Assembly: GCF_949774925.1 (NCBI RefSeq)
Contig: NZ_OX458932.1
Span: 1,364,001 to 1,428,000 of the forward strand
Reading direction: 5' to 3'
Length of the DNA: 64,000 bases
Source: Candidatus Methylacidiphilum fumarolicum
GTDB taxonomy: Bacteria > Verrucomicrobiota > Verrucomicrobiia > Methylacidiphilales > Methylacidiphilaceae
Every line of letters begins with the position of its first letter. Within the stretch, counting starts at the first letter, position 1. The notes under the pieces are model-generated. The model searched no databases, was not told where the DNA came from, and worked only from the letters and a program-made list of their open reading frames with translations. Position numbers and translations under genes: made by a program. This document shows positions 27,791-37,569 of this stretch, piece by piece.

Positions 27791-29254
27791 TTGAATATAG
27801 TGGCTGAAAACTCTCTTGGCAAAACGAAAAGCATGTATCCTAAAGAGGAATGCGGCGTTTTTGCTATTTATGGTCATGTCAATTCTGCGGAATTAACCTA
27901 TTATGGGTTATATGCTCTGCAACACCGTGGCCAAGAAAGTGCAGGAATAGCTAGCTTTGATCCTTGTCAGACCCATTTTCAAGTTTGCCGGGGCATGGGA
28001 CTTGTCTCTCAAGTTTTCGATAGTCATTCTTTAGCTTCTCTTCAAGGCACAATGGCCATCGGGCATGTCCGTTATTCCACAACAGGTTCCAGCACGCTTT
28101 TAAACGCTCAGCCCATCGTAGTTTCTTGTTCGAAAGGTGAACTTGCTTTAGCCCATAATGGCAATATTGTCAACGCAGTTTCGATTCGGCGAGAATTGGA
28201 AAACAAAGGTTCAATTTTTCAAACAACTTCCGATTCTGAAGTTATTCTACATCTTATGGCACAGCCGGCACAAGAAGACACTTTCAGTAGTTTTCTCAAT
28301 GCATTACAAAGAGTCAAAGGAGCCTTTTCCTGTGTTCTTATGACCACAAAAGGCATATTCGCAGCAAGAGATCCTTTAGGGTTTCGCCCCCTATGCCTTG
28401 GAAAAATAGAGAACAGTTATGTTGTGTCTAGTGAAACTTGTGCATTCGATCTGATTCATGCCGAATACATGAGGGATATTGAGCCAGGAGAAGTGCTGTT
28501 TATTGGAGAAGAAGGGCTAAAATCCTATTTTATAAATGTACAAACAACCAAGAAAGCCTTTTGTATTTTTGAATATGTTTATTTTGCTCGTCCCGACAGC
28601 AATATTGCTGGCCTTAATGTAAGCAAAGCCAGAATTCAGATGGGCAAGGAATTGGCTAAGCTCTATCCGGTTGATGCCGATATTGTTGTTCCAGTGCCTG
28701 ATTCGGGGAATTATGCAGCGCTTGGCTATGCAGAACAGTCTGGTATTCCTTATTATCCCGCTTTTGTACGGAACCATTATATTGGAAGAACCTTTATTCA
28801 ACCCACACAGCTAATTCGGGATTTTAGTGTTCGAATAAAACTCAATCTCATTCAAGAAGCTATTAGGGGGAAAAGAGTAATTGTGGTAGACGATTCGATC
28901 GTCAGAGGTACGACAGCTCGAGCCAGAGTAGTTAACTTGAGAGAGGCTGGAGCCAAAGAAGTCCATATTAGAGTCAGCTGTCCCCCCCACCGCTATCCTT
29001 GTCATTATGGGATCGATTTTCCTAATCCAAAAAGTCTTTTAGCTAATCAACTGGCTATTGAAGATATCTGTAAGTATCTTGGAGCAGACTCTCTTGGATA
29101 TCTCTCTCACGAAGCTCTCATCAAAGCATGCTTAGAGGCAAACACAGAGTTTTGTACAGCCTGCTTTACAGGCAGATACCCAGTAGATTTTGATCCCGAT
29201 TTCGATAAAATGATTTTAGAAAGAAGGTCTTTCTTTGAACATGTTACTAAATAA
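27791..29254 (+). CDS. purF: Amidophosphoribosyltransferase
   Basis: 487 residues from a TTG at 27791; an ATG at 27833 is a plausible alternative and there is no clear ribosome site for either. After a short propeptide-like N-terminus, ECGVFAIYG supplies the N-terminal nucleophile Cys of the glutaminase domain. HRGQESAG and RYSTTG follow. The PRPP-binding loop is VIVVDDSIVRGTT. Cysteines in the C-terminal part could bind a [4Fe-4S] cluster as in the Bacillus enzyme. It makes phosphoribosylamine, the first step of purine synthesis. purM follows at 8 bp. Confidence 0.96.
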   Translation: MNIVAENSLGKTKSMYPKEECGVFAIYGHVNSAELTYYGLYALQHRGQESAGIASFDPCQTHFQVCRGMGLVSQVFDSHSLASLQGTMAIGHVRYSTTGSSTLLNAQPIVVSCSKGELALAHNGNIVNAVSIRRELENKGSIFQTTSDSEVILHLMAQPAQEDTFSSFLNALQRVKGAFSCVLMTTKGIFAARDPLGFRPLCLGKIENSYVVSSETCAFDLIHAEYMRDIEPGEVLFIGEEGLKSYFINVQTTKKAFCIFEYVYFARPDSNIAGLNVSKARIQMGKELAKLYPVDADIVVPVPDSGNYAALGYAEQSGIPYYPAFVRNHYIGRTFIQPTQLIRDFSVRIKLNLIQEAIRGKRVIVVDDSIVRGTTARARVVNLREAGAKEVHIRVSCPPHRYPCHYGIDFPNPKSLLANQLAIEDICKYLGADSLGYLSHEALIKACLEANTEFCTACFTGRYPVDFDPDFDKMILERRSFFEHVTK

Positions 29255-29262
29255 TAGTATTC

Positions 29263-30276
29263 ATGAATCTTTATTCTCAAGCAGGTGTGGATCTCAAAGC
29301 AGCCCAAGCCTTTAAATCAACAATTCCAAAGTTAATAACCTCTACACAAAGAGCTGAAGTTATCGGGAGTTTTGGTGGTTTTGGGGGCCTTTTTTCTGCA
29401 GCTTTCCCAACTTTTCATCATCCAGTCCTTGTGTCAAGTATTGATGGGGTAGGGACGAAATTACTCATTGGCCAAATGGCCAATCGTTATGATGGTCTTG
29501 GTGAAGATCTTGTAAACCATTGTATTAATGATATCGCGACTCTCGGAGCTGAACCACTTTTTTTTCTTGATTACATAGGATGTGGAAAGCTGGAACCTTC
29601 GGTATTAATCAAAATACTAGAAGGAATGGAAAGAGCCTGTAGAAATGCAAACTGTGCCTTGTTAGGTGGAGAAACTGCTCAAATGCCTGGAATCTACAAA
29701 GAAAAAGATTTTGACTTAGTAGGTGCCATTGTGGGAGTCGTTGAAAAAGAGCGTATAATCAATGGAAAAATGATTTGTCCGGGAGATCTGATCATTGGTC
29801 TTCCCTCCTCCGGCTTACATACCAATGGGTATTCTTTAGTCAGAAAACTTCTTTTTGCTGAAAAGAATTATAATCTTTGGGATACTCCTCCTGGTTTTAG
29901 CCGGCCTCTTGTCGATGAACTATTAGAGGTGCATAAATCTTACCTTGAAGAGCTCAGGCTTTTAAAAAAGCTTATACCCATTAAAGGCATTGCTCATATC
30001 ACTGGTGGTGGGTTTTTTGAAAATTTGCCTAGAATACTTCCCGATGGAGTTGATGCTATTATTTACGCAAACAGCTGGCCTATACCTCACATATTTTCTT
30101 TTTTAACAAGTCTTGGAGCTATGACCCTCGAAGAGCAGTACAGTATTTTTAATATGGGAATTGGGCTTTGTCTTATTATTAGCCCTGAATTCAAAGAGGT
30201 ATGTCTGAGTAATGTTGGAGGTTTTTTAATCGGACGAATTGTTCCAGGAACAAGGAAGGTAGAATTGAAAATATAG
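29263..30276 (+). CDS. purM: Phosphoribosylformylglycinamidine cyclo-ligase
   Basis: 337 residues, full length for PurM (AIR synthetase). Motifs include YSQAGVDLKAAQAF at the N-terminus, SIDGVGTKLLIG, CALLGGETAQMPG, PSSGLHTNGYSLVRKLL and GIAHITGGGFFENLPRIL. It closes FGAM to AIR using ATP. It directly follows purF, so the two are co-transcribed. Confidence 0.96.
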   Translation: MNLYSQAGVDLKAAQAFKSTIPKLITSTQRAEVIGSFGGFGGLFSAAFPTFHHPVLVSSIDGVGTKLLIGQMANRYDGLGEDLVNHCINDIATLGAEPLFFLDYIGCGKLEPSVLIKILEGMERACRNANCALLGGETAQMPGIYKEKDFDLVGAIVGVVEKERIINGKMICPGDLIIGLPSSGLHTNGYSLVRKLLFAEKNYNLWDTPPGFSRPLVDELLEVHKSYLEELRLLKKLIPIKGIAHITGGGFFENLPRILPDGVDAIIYANSWPIPHIFSFLTSLGAMTLEEQYSIFNMGIGLCLIISPEFKEVCLSNVGGFLIGRIVPGTRKVELKI

Positions 30277-30469
30277 TGGATTAGCTCTAAAGAGGTATGC
30301 ATGCTTATTTTCTACCAATTCTCTAGCAATTTTTTGAAGCTCAACTAAATAAAATAGTGGAGATTGCAAAAAGGAGATGATGATTTAAAACTCTCAAAGG
30401 TTAGCTGCTGCAGTACAACAGAGTGTTATTTCCTGCCTTCTTATCCAAGCAAGCTTATATGTCTTTTTT

Positions 30470-32145
30470 TCAACCACTACTGTTCCTAAAAACGTACTCG
30501 GGACATGCATACGCCTGATCCAAGTTCGTTCTTTTCGCCTTGGTTTTGTGTCAGGATGCCCCATGATTACCAGGACCGTTTCGTTCTTGGTGGAGTGGGA
30601 TAGAATTCGCATATCATCTTAACAATCAAAGAGAACACCTTTTCAGTGTCTGGAGTTGTCCGCCCTGGAACAGTCCCCCCTCCTCGGGATTCCCATCGGG
30701 TGGTGACCCGCTATTACGGGTAAGCCTCTCCAAAAGCAACGCATGCAGCCGGTTCTACGACGTCCACGAAAGAATCTCCCGATTTCCAATCTTTTCCTTG
30801 AGGTTGTATGTGCCAACTTGTCCGTATGACGAGTATGCTCGCCATGACGATACACAAACTTGTCCCCCCCTGTAGTTCTTCGGATGGATATACCCACACC
30901 GGGGATAAAGCTGAGAACTATAGGCTGGGTTCACCTTTTCTCGACGGGAACCTCCTGCAGGTGCCTGCAATTCGATTCGCTCTTGAAGCACGCAACTGCG
31001 CATTGGTAGGAGGCCCCTGGAAAGCTCTTTACTTGGAGCTTTTCCCATATCTAGGTAGATCCTCAAGAAACAAGTACCGAAGCTCTTCGTAATGTAAGAA
31101 GTGAGCTCTAGGCTTGTATTCATCCACCACTCTATTCCCGCCTGCCCCTTGCGCACACGAGGCCACCCGCTTTTTCTTTCCCTAGGTTGTGCTTACAGAT
31201 GCGTCTTGGTTTACTCCCTAAACCCTCTCCCATATTTCTTTCCATGGTCCTCTGTGAAAACTCTAGAAAATCCAGCCTCTATCCTTACTGCTTCCCCCCC
31301 TATAATCGCTTCGGAATTTGTAGTGGCGCCCCATAGGGAATTGCCGCCTCCTTTTCCTTTAAAACAAGGCACATCATGCCCCAAATCTTTAAGTTAGCTA
31401 ACAAAAGAGTGACCATCCTTTTGCCACCTTCAAGACTCATGAACGGGATACACTCTCTTGCCTTCTCTTCAAAAATCTGGTACCTCCATTCCTCGCATCC
31501 AATCGACTGACACAGCCTCACTCTTGGCAGCTTTCCGATTGCCCTTCCGCAAGTCCTTCCAAAAGCTCAAAAGGATGACAGCTTGCCGCTCTTTTGTCAT
31601 GTGAAATTTAGAAGCAGGCAGCTCTCTTTTTCCTAACACAGAAACAAGCTGCTGCAGAGAGTGGAATATCCAGCAAGCAACCCGCTTTGCTTCTTCTGTC
31701 CATCTCTGATGGCGCCGGATCTTTGGGTTGATCATCGCAGAAGAGGCTAACCCGCACTTCTCGATCATTGCCTAGCAGTCTGCTGCTTTCAAGCCTCCAG
31801 CCATTCGTCCACCGTGTTGCTTTGAGTCAGGTAAAACCTTGCCAGAGCTTGCTGCTGATCCTTCAGATCCCTCTTTTGCCCGGCGCTGGAAACTCTTGTG
31901 TAGGTGTTTGTGCGGCGCTCTCGTCGCCTTTTGGTCAATCACACGCAGGTAGTCCTCATGGGGATAATAGCGCCAATTTGTCGTAGTCCGTTTGGCGGGC
32001 ACCTCCCCTTCCCGCTGCCTTTCACTACCGCCTGTTGACGCTCCGACCGATCAGAGCTCCAAACTCCTTCGGCGCATAGTGATGTGTGCCATGCCTATTC
32101 ATAACTAGATTGGCAGCGCAATAGCAATAACTATTCATTACTCTC
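30470..32145 (-). pseudogene. IS605-family TnpB-like pseudogene, copy A
   Basis: About 1.7 kb with higher G+C than its surroundings and no intact frame. Pieces of one protein lie in order in different minus-strand frames. The N-terminal side is at about 31772-32002 (PAKRTTTNWRYYPHEDY). The middle is at about 31300-31768 (RWTEEAKRVACWIFHSLQQ ... KFHMTKERQAVILLS). The C-terminal side at about 30755-31156 includes VNPAYSSQLYPRCGYIHPKN, the degraded TnpB zinc-ribbon segment (consensus VNPAYTSQxCPxCG, one Cys now Tyr). It matches copy B at 34845-37045 along its length, and both share the 20-bp end CGCAATAGCAATAACTATTC. Probably inactive. TnpB relatives are RNA-guided nucleases of IS200/IS605 elements; no tnpA is seen. 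Confidence 0.72.
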
Positions 32146-32339
32146 TTTTTCTTTCCTGTAGCCTATCTGAAGATTCTCAAGATTCTCAAAAGTTCTTGCT
32201 TTTCTTGTCACTCTCTCTGAACTAGGTACTCCTCTCTGTGGATCGATGACCCCTTCTTACAATACCAACCAAAAATAGATTAGGTTCTTTTGAAACAGAG
32301 AATAAGAGAAGATAAATAAACTGCTCCATCCAACCCTGA

Positions 32340-33700
32340 CGTCTCTGTGACTAGATTTTCGTGCTTCACGGCAGGCAGTTTCACCGGAGCCTGCTCGGCT
32401 CGCGGACTTCCAGCCTTCGAGCTTAGGTTTCATCCAGCCAGAGCTTCCTGCTCCACGCAAGGCTTGGTTCCCGTTTGTTCCTTTCTGTATACAACACTTT
32501 CAATTCCAGAAAGGCGAAGCCGTGGTCCTTCATCCATCTCGCCACGCCTCAATCGAGAGGCCTCAAGCGCCGAGTTCTCCCCCGATGGCATGAAGACCCG
32601 CAGATGCACTCATGCCACCGGTCGCTCAGGGTCTTTTTCACAATACTGCCGCACCAGTGGCATCTCTAACTTGGTTTCAACATCCTTGCTTGCGCTTCCA
32701 GCTATCCGATACTAGCCTCTTCCGCTGTGTCTCCGATCATCGCCCCGAAAGCTCCGAACGATACGTTCAACCTCTCTCGATTCTACCCAGCTTTTTCAAG
32801 TGCTCTCTGGCCGAAGCCGTCGTCCTTTTCGGCTTCAAGCGTCTCTGTGATGGACAGTACGCTGCGTCCCCCCACATCTTGGCGCTCTGCTTGTGCAGGA
32901 AATCCTTCCTGACGTTTGTCATCTCAGCGTTCATCCAGGCGAATAGCCCGTACTGCTTGTGCTGCCTCTTGGATACATGAAATCTCTTTCATTTCCCCTG
33001 CTTCCTAAAGCTTCTTGAACACCTTGCGTAAATGCCTCGGATTAGCACTCTCGGAAAAGACCGGCTCGCTTTTCTCCGGCTCCAACCTGGCGCTAGTTAG
33101 TAACCACTCTGTGCCCAGCTCGAAAGCCTTGGCGCCCACTTCATGCTTTCGGCAACGGCCGGCAGCACATCGTGACCAACGCACACTATTTGCCGATGAA
33201 AAGAAAGATCTTGCTTCCCCTGAGTTCTCCGGGAGTAGGGGCCTGCCCCGGATCGGGATTTCCCAGATGCCGGAGAGAGGAAGCCTTCGGTGAACACTTC
33301 GATCTCAGGCGAGCAGCTGCCAGTCGCCTACGTGCTGCTGGAAGCGGGGGAACCTGGGCTTTTCGTCTTGCTGGAAGGGATAGAAGAACGCCTAGAAGTC
33401 GAGATCCAGCCTCTTAGTATTACCTAGACAGATTGAGCATTGATCGAGGGGAGAAGCGCGCTGCAGGAGCGGAGTTCAGTGATAGAATCGGCACTACTCG
33501 GCAAAACCAATGCTTTGCTTTTCCTCCTTCCATGCTCGCCTGCGCTCTTCGAGCCTCAGGTTCCAGAGGAAGCAATGCTTCCAGCGATTCCGAAAAAGCT
33601 CATCCCGGACGGCCTTGAAAGGATAGAGCCGGTAGGTAAACTGGCACTCAACGGAGCCAAGAATAGAAAGACCAGCAGGTGAGACAATCTTTATGAGGTA
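32340..33700 (-). pseudogene. Second TnpB (OrfB) lineage, full-length but frameshifted
   Basis: Minus-strand fragments in order reconstruct an almost complete TnpB. The N-terminus near 33690-33494 reads FTYRLYPFKAVRDELF ... FLWNLRLEERRRAWKE. The segment near 33400-33340 is AFFYPFQQDEKPRFPRFQ. The centre near 32980-32880 reads MTNVRKDFLHKQSAKM. The zinc ribbon near 32685-32620 reads WCGSIVKKTLSDRWHECICG, where the VKKTLSxRxHxC pattern is diagnostic. Multiple stops and frameshifts separate these. It differs in sequence from copies A and B, so it derives from a separate IS element. G+C is above the local average, suggesting transfer. Confidence 0.72.
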
Positions 33701-34255
33701 ATGCTGGGCAGTGAGCATTTAGTGAAATGACAGGTCCTGTATGTTGACACGTTCTGCCTCACTGCGTTGACGAGCTACCCTACCATTGAGTTCTTGTAAC
33801 AAAATACCGCCATAAGGCGCTTATCCACCCAATGCTTGGCCGTGTGTGTGTTATTGCCAAAATGCACTGGGAGGGAAAGGGCGGACAATGGCTTGAGTTC
33901 AAGGGAGAATCGGATCCCCTTCAGTTGCTGCTTACTTTGCTATCAAATTTTGAACTTAGCCGCTTCGTGAAGAGTCTCAAGACAACTTCTTCCCGACTTC
34001 TTCGCAGAGAGTATACCACAACGATTGCCCGTTTCTAACGTAAGCCAGTTTTTTTGGAGCCGTTCCTTCTGCGTTATTAGATGCTCAAAAGCCCCATTAA
34101 CCGTCCTCAAACAGGACATCGAACAGCAAGGGAGAATGGAATAGGACAGCCTACCCACCAGCCAAGCCAAGGGCTTTATCTGGAGCACTGACTGCCGGAG
34201 ATGCAGAGAAGGGTTTTTGAAATAGACTTGTTTTCTTCTAAAGAATAATAACAAA
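33701..34255. other. Intergenic sequence between dead TnpB gene and ssrA 3' end
   Basis: About 555 bases with mobile-DNA-like composition. Short open frames on both strands have no recognisable product. It begins directly downstream of the tmRNA 3' end, the usual place for island integration. I searched by eye for a second copy of the ssrA 3' end and did not find one here. Confidence 0.35.
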
Positions 34256-34632
34256 TGGTGGAGGCGGAGGGAGTCGAACCCTCGTCTTCTCGGGAACTTG
34301 AAAATTGTCCTACAAGTTTAGTGGTTTTTTTAATTAACCGTTATAGGATCAAGGAACCACGAACCCATTTTCCTACAACGTGAACCTTTTTAATCGCGTT
34401 GAATAACAGGTTCCAATTATTCAACGCTTTCCGGCTTATTGACACGCCCTTTTCCACTCCGCCGGAGAAAGTGGAAAAAGACGCTTGCTACTATGTATTA
34501 AGCAGCAAGAGCCAATTCTTCGTTGGCATTTATAATTTAAAGCAGGTTTTTTTACGAGGCCAACCTACTTTAAGCCCTCGACTTGCACAATTTCCAAGTT
34601 CGAACCGGAGAATCGATTACCGGTACGCCCCC
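34256..34632 (-). ncRNA. ssrA: Transfer-messenger RNA (tmRNA)
   Basis: On the minus strand the RNA begins GGGGGCG (34632-34626) and ends CGCCTCC-A-CCA (34256), which pair as a 7-bp acceptor stem with one G-U. The T-arm is GAGGG-TTCGACT-CCCTC. P2 is a 14-bp helix joining AACTTGGAAATTGT near the 5' end with ACAATTTTCAAGTT near the 3' end. The tag frame (34530-34498) reads (N)ANEELALAA-stop, with the ALAA end recognised by ClpXP. Together with SmpB it rescues stalled ribosomes. The 5' D-arm region is 15 nt longer than expected (34619-34605). The length is 377 nt and CCA is encoded. Confidence 0.95.
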
Positions 34633-34844
34633 CTTGTGTAGTAAATAATATATCAAAAGAGAGAAAAAAACCAATCAGATTTAATCAAAAATTTTTGATA
34701 TACTATTTAAATTCTTTTCTACCAATTTGTTTTTTACTTTTCAAACTGAATATATGTTACCAATGCTAGTCTGGGTATCCGATACTGAAGCTTAAAATAA
34801 CACCCAATGATCTTCATCAAGGTCGTTAGTTTTATTAAGCATTT

Positions 34845-37045
34845 TTCCTCATTACTGTTCCTAAAGACACACTCGGGACTTGCTTACGCCTGACCCAAGC
34901 CCGTTCTTTTCGTCTTGGTTTTGGACTGGGAGGCTCTGGGATTCTAAGACCGTTTCGTTCTCCGGGGAAGCGGAATAGAATTAGCAGGTCATCTTAACAA
35001 TCAAAGATGACACCTCCCCAGTGCCTAGAGCCATCCACCTCGGGACAGTCCCCCTCCTCGGGATTCCAATGGAGCGGTTTCCCGCTCTTACGAGTAAACC
35101 TCACAGGAAGGATCGCATGCAGCCGGCTCTGCAGCATCCACAGGCATATCTCCCGGTCTCCGATCTTTCCTCTGCGGTTGTATGCGCCAACCCTGTCCCT
35201 ATAGCTCACATGCCCATCATGCCGGCATACAAACTTCTCCCTCCCTGCAGTTCTTTGGATGGACCTACACCCACACTGGGGACAGAACCAGAGAGTTATA
35301 GGCTGGATTAACCTGCTCTCAAGGAGAAACTCCCGCAAGCGCCAGAAAATTGATTCGCTCTTGAAGCGCCTAGCTTGCGCATTTGTATACTACGCCTAGT
35401 AAGTTCTTTGCTTGGCACTTTCCCATATATAGGTAGATCCTCAAAGACACAATGACCGCAAGACTTCGTAGCTTGAAAAGTTTTCGCAAGTTTGTGTTTA
35501 TCCACCCCTCTATTCCTGTTTGTACCTTGTGTAAACGACCCCATTGCTTTCTCTTCTCCAGGTTGTGCTTGCAGCTGCGTCTTGCTTTACTCCCCAAACC
35601 CTCTCCCCTATTTCTTTCCGTGGTCCTCTGTCAAAACTTCAGAAAGTCTAGCCTCTATCCCGACCGCTTTTCCTTCTAACCGCTTCGGAACTTTTCGTGG
35701 CGCTGCGTAGGGAATGACCGCCTCCTTTTCCTTTCATTCTCCGAATCTTCAGATTGCCTGCTAGTAGAATGACAATCCCTTTATCTCGTTCAAGACTCAC
35801 GAGCGCGACATACTGCCCACCCTTCTCTTCAAAAGTCCGATACATTTCTTCATCATACAGAATAGATCTAGCTTCCCTCACTCTTAGCAGCCTGCCGATT
35901 ACCTTTTGTAAGTCCTTTCGTAACCTGAAAAGGATGGCTTCTTGCCTCTCTTTTGTGAGGTGAAATGTAGAAGCGGGCGGCTTTCTTTTTCCTAACACAC
36001 AAGCGATCCGCTGCGGAGAATTTAATACCCAGAAAGCCCATCGCTTTTCTTCTTCTGTCCATTTTTCTTTCTTATAGATTTTTGACCCAATCCTTACCAT
36101 CAAAGCTACAACCATTTTTGATTGTTTCATAGGCATCCTGGAGGGCTACCTTCCACATTCTTGCTGACTACCCGCTTAGGCTTTTACATCCAGATGATGT
36201 TATCCGATCACGCTCTTTGCGTTCGTGAGAAGCTTTCCGCGAAATGGTCCAAGTCAGAATAATAGACAAGAAACCGCTCCTTCTCGGCTGCGTAGCGTAG
36301 GCCAAGGTCCTCTAGCATCTGGCGCTTTTTCTATTTTAGCAGCAGGCCCTCCATCTGAATCGTTCGACGCATCGTCTTATCCTGCCTTATCGGCTTTCAC
36401 CGTGACCTCTTGTCTTTTCTTTTGCGCAACCCGTAAAGAGGGCTTGGGAAAGCAGGGAAGGATCGAAAGGAGCTCCTTGGTCATCTTTCCCTGCAAAGAG
36501 AGGGATTTGCCCGTTCATGACGGGGATTTTGATTCCATGAGACTAGCACAACTTCTTGGGGCCATCCGAAACCGAACCGGGCCAGCCGGCCCGTGCGAGC
36601 CACCATGACCATCGAAGGGCTCACCCTGTACCACCCCTCCATCAGAGGTGAGGAAATTCTTTCTCTTGTAGTTTAGTCCGCTGCTTGCAATCCCCCAGCC
36701 GTTTACCCCCCCTCTTGCTTTGGGTCAGGAAAAACCTTTTTAGCGCTTCCCACTGATTTTGCAGATCCCCCCCTTCTGCCCGGGGATGGAAACTTTTGTG
36801 TAGGCGCTTGTTTGACGCTCTCATCGCCTTTTGATCAATCCTCCACAGATAGTCCTCGTGGGGGTAGTATCGCCGGTTTATCGGAGCCCGTTTGGGGAGG
36901 TAGCACCCCTTCCCGCCGCCTTGCCCTGCTGCATGCTGAGGCTCTGACCGATCAGCACGCCAAACTTCTTGAGCGAATAGATGTTCGCTATGCCTATTTA
37001 TTGCTAGACTGGCATCGCAATAGCAATAACTATTCTTTACTCTTT
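34845..37045 (-). pseudogene. IS605-family TnpB-like pseudogene, copy B, interrupted
   Basis: Diverged second copy of the element at 30470-32145, in the same orientation. The C-terminal side at about 34994-35338 reads FCPQCG, then REKFVCRHDGHVSYRDRVGA and GKIGDREI, a TnpB zinc ribbon with one Cys changed. The central piece at about 35648-36136 reads KWTEEEKRWAFWVLNSPQR, STFHLTKERQEAILF and ERDKGIVILLAGNLKIR. The N-terminal piece lies at about 36652-36990. Relative to copy A it carries about 500 extra bases between 36140 and 36650. Frameshifts make it inactive. A and B flank the second TnpB lineage and ssrA. Confidence 0.72.
36140..36650. mobile_element. Insertion of about 500 bp inside copy B
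   Basis: The sequence is absent from copy A, where the corresponding flanks are nearly adjacent at about 31755-31770, although the left end of the homology is not sharp. It has no recognisable protein and a G+C above the local mean. Its right end meets GAAATTCTTTCTCTTG at 36652, sequence that is also found at 17738 in fragment C. It may be an IS remnant, or native element sequence deleted from copy A. Confidence 0.4.
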
Positions 37046-37191
37046 ACATTTGGAAATTTAAATGGTTCTTTCGATGGCAAGGTGAAAAGTTTTCCTTCTG
37101 ATTCTCTTCTAGTTTTTGGTTAGAGAGCTCACAATGCTGTTTTTTTGCAATTTCATTTTCCATTTTTTACTTATGGAGATAAGTTAAAAAC

Positions 37192-37347
37192 ATGGTTGGT
37201 AATCCCAAATGGCCTCCACAGGGAGACGACAATGATAAAAACATCATACGACAACTTCTTTATCTATTCGCTCTTTTCTTCTTTCTTGCTTTGCTAAGAG
37301 TAGTAATGGGTATGATGATCGGTTTACGGTTTTGGATCGGCGGATGA
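37192..37347 (+). CDS. Small single-span membrane peptide (51 residues)
   Basis: ATG at 37192 to TGA at 37345-37347. The N-terminus is polar (MVGNPKWPPQGDDNDKN), followed by a strongly hydrophobic segment (about 21-48) with LLYLFALFFFLALLRVV. A GGAG sequence lies about 13 bases upstream. A strong terminator hairpin begins 31 bp after the stop, which supports a real transcript. It is too short to assign to a family. It lies at the edge of the mobile-DNA region. Confidence 0.5.
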   Translation: MVGNPKWPPQGDDNDKNIIRQLLYLFALFFFLALLRVVMGMMIGLRFWIGG

Positions 37348-37377
37348 AAAGAGAATATAAAGATGTATCTCTAACCT

Positions 37378-37401
37378 AAAGGGAAAAAACTTTCCCTTTT
37401 T
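37378..37401 (+). terminator. Rho-independent-type terminator after small ORF
   Basis: AAAGGGAAA (37378-37386) and TTTCCCTTT (37391-37399) form a 9-bp stem with a 4-nt loop, followed by TTCC and TTT. An outer CCTAAAG/CTTTAGG pair may extend it. It closes the transcript of the 51-residue gene. Confidence 0.7.
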
Positions 37402-37569
37402 CCTTTAGGATTGAGTAAAGAAGTCAAGAATAATGACTAAAATTAGTCAGAAAATCTCCCTATCCTTATTCTTAAAAGTCACCAAAACAGAATTATCCGA
37501 AAACTGATCGAGAAAAAGCTTTTATAAAATACATTTTGTTTTTAATATATGACATCAAAATGAAATTCT

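Noticed and set aside
33943-34254. 103-codon minus-strand frame just downstream of ssrA
   Set aside because: It resembles no family I know and lies in a degraded region; kept only as part of the unassigned interval.
30277-34255. Duplicate of the ssrA 3' end (att site) that would prove island integration
   Set aside because: No second copy of the terminal sequence around GGAGTCGAACCCTCG was seen by eye; an exhaustive search was not possible.
34399-34641. Plus-strand 80-codon reading frame across this interval
   Set aside because: It lies antisense inside the tmRNA gene, whose structure and tag frame are clear.
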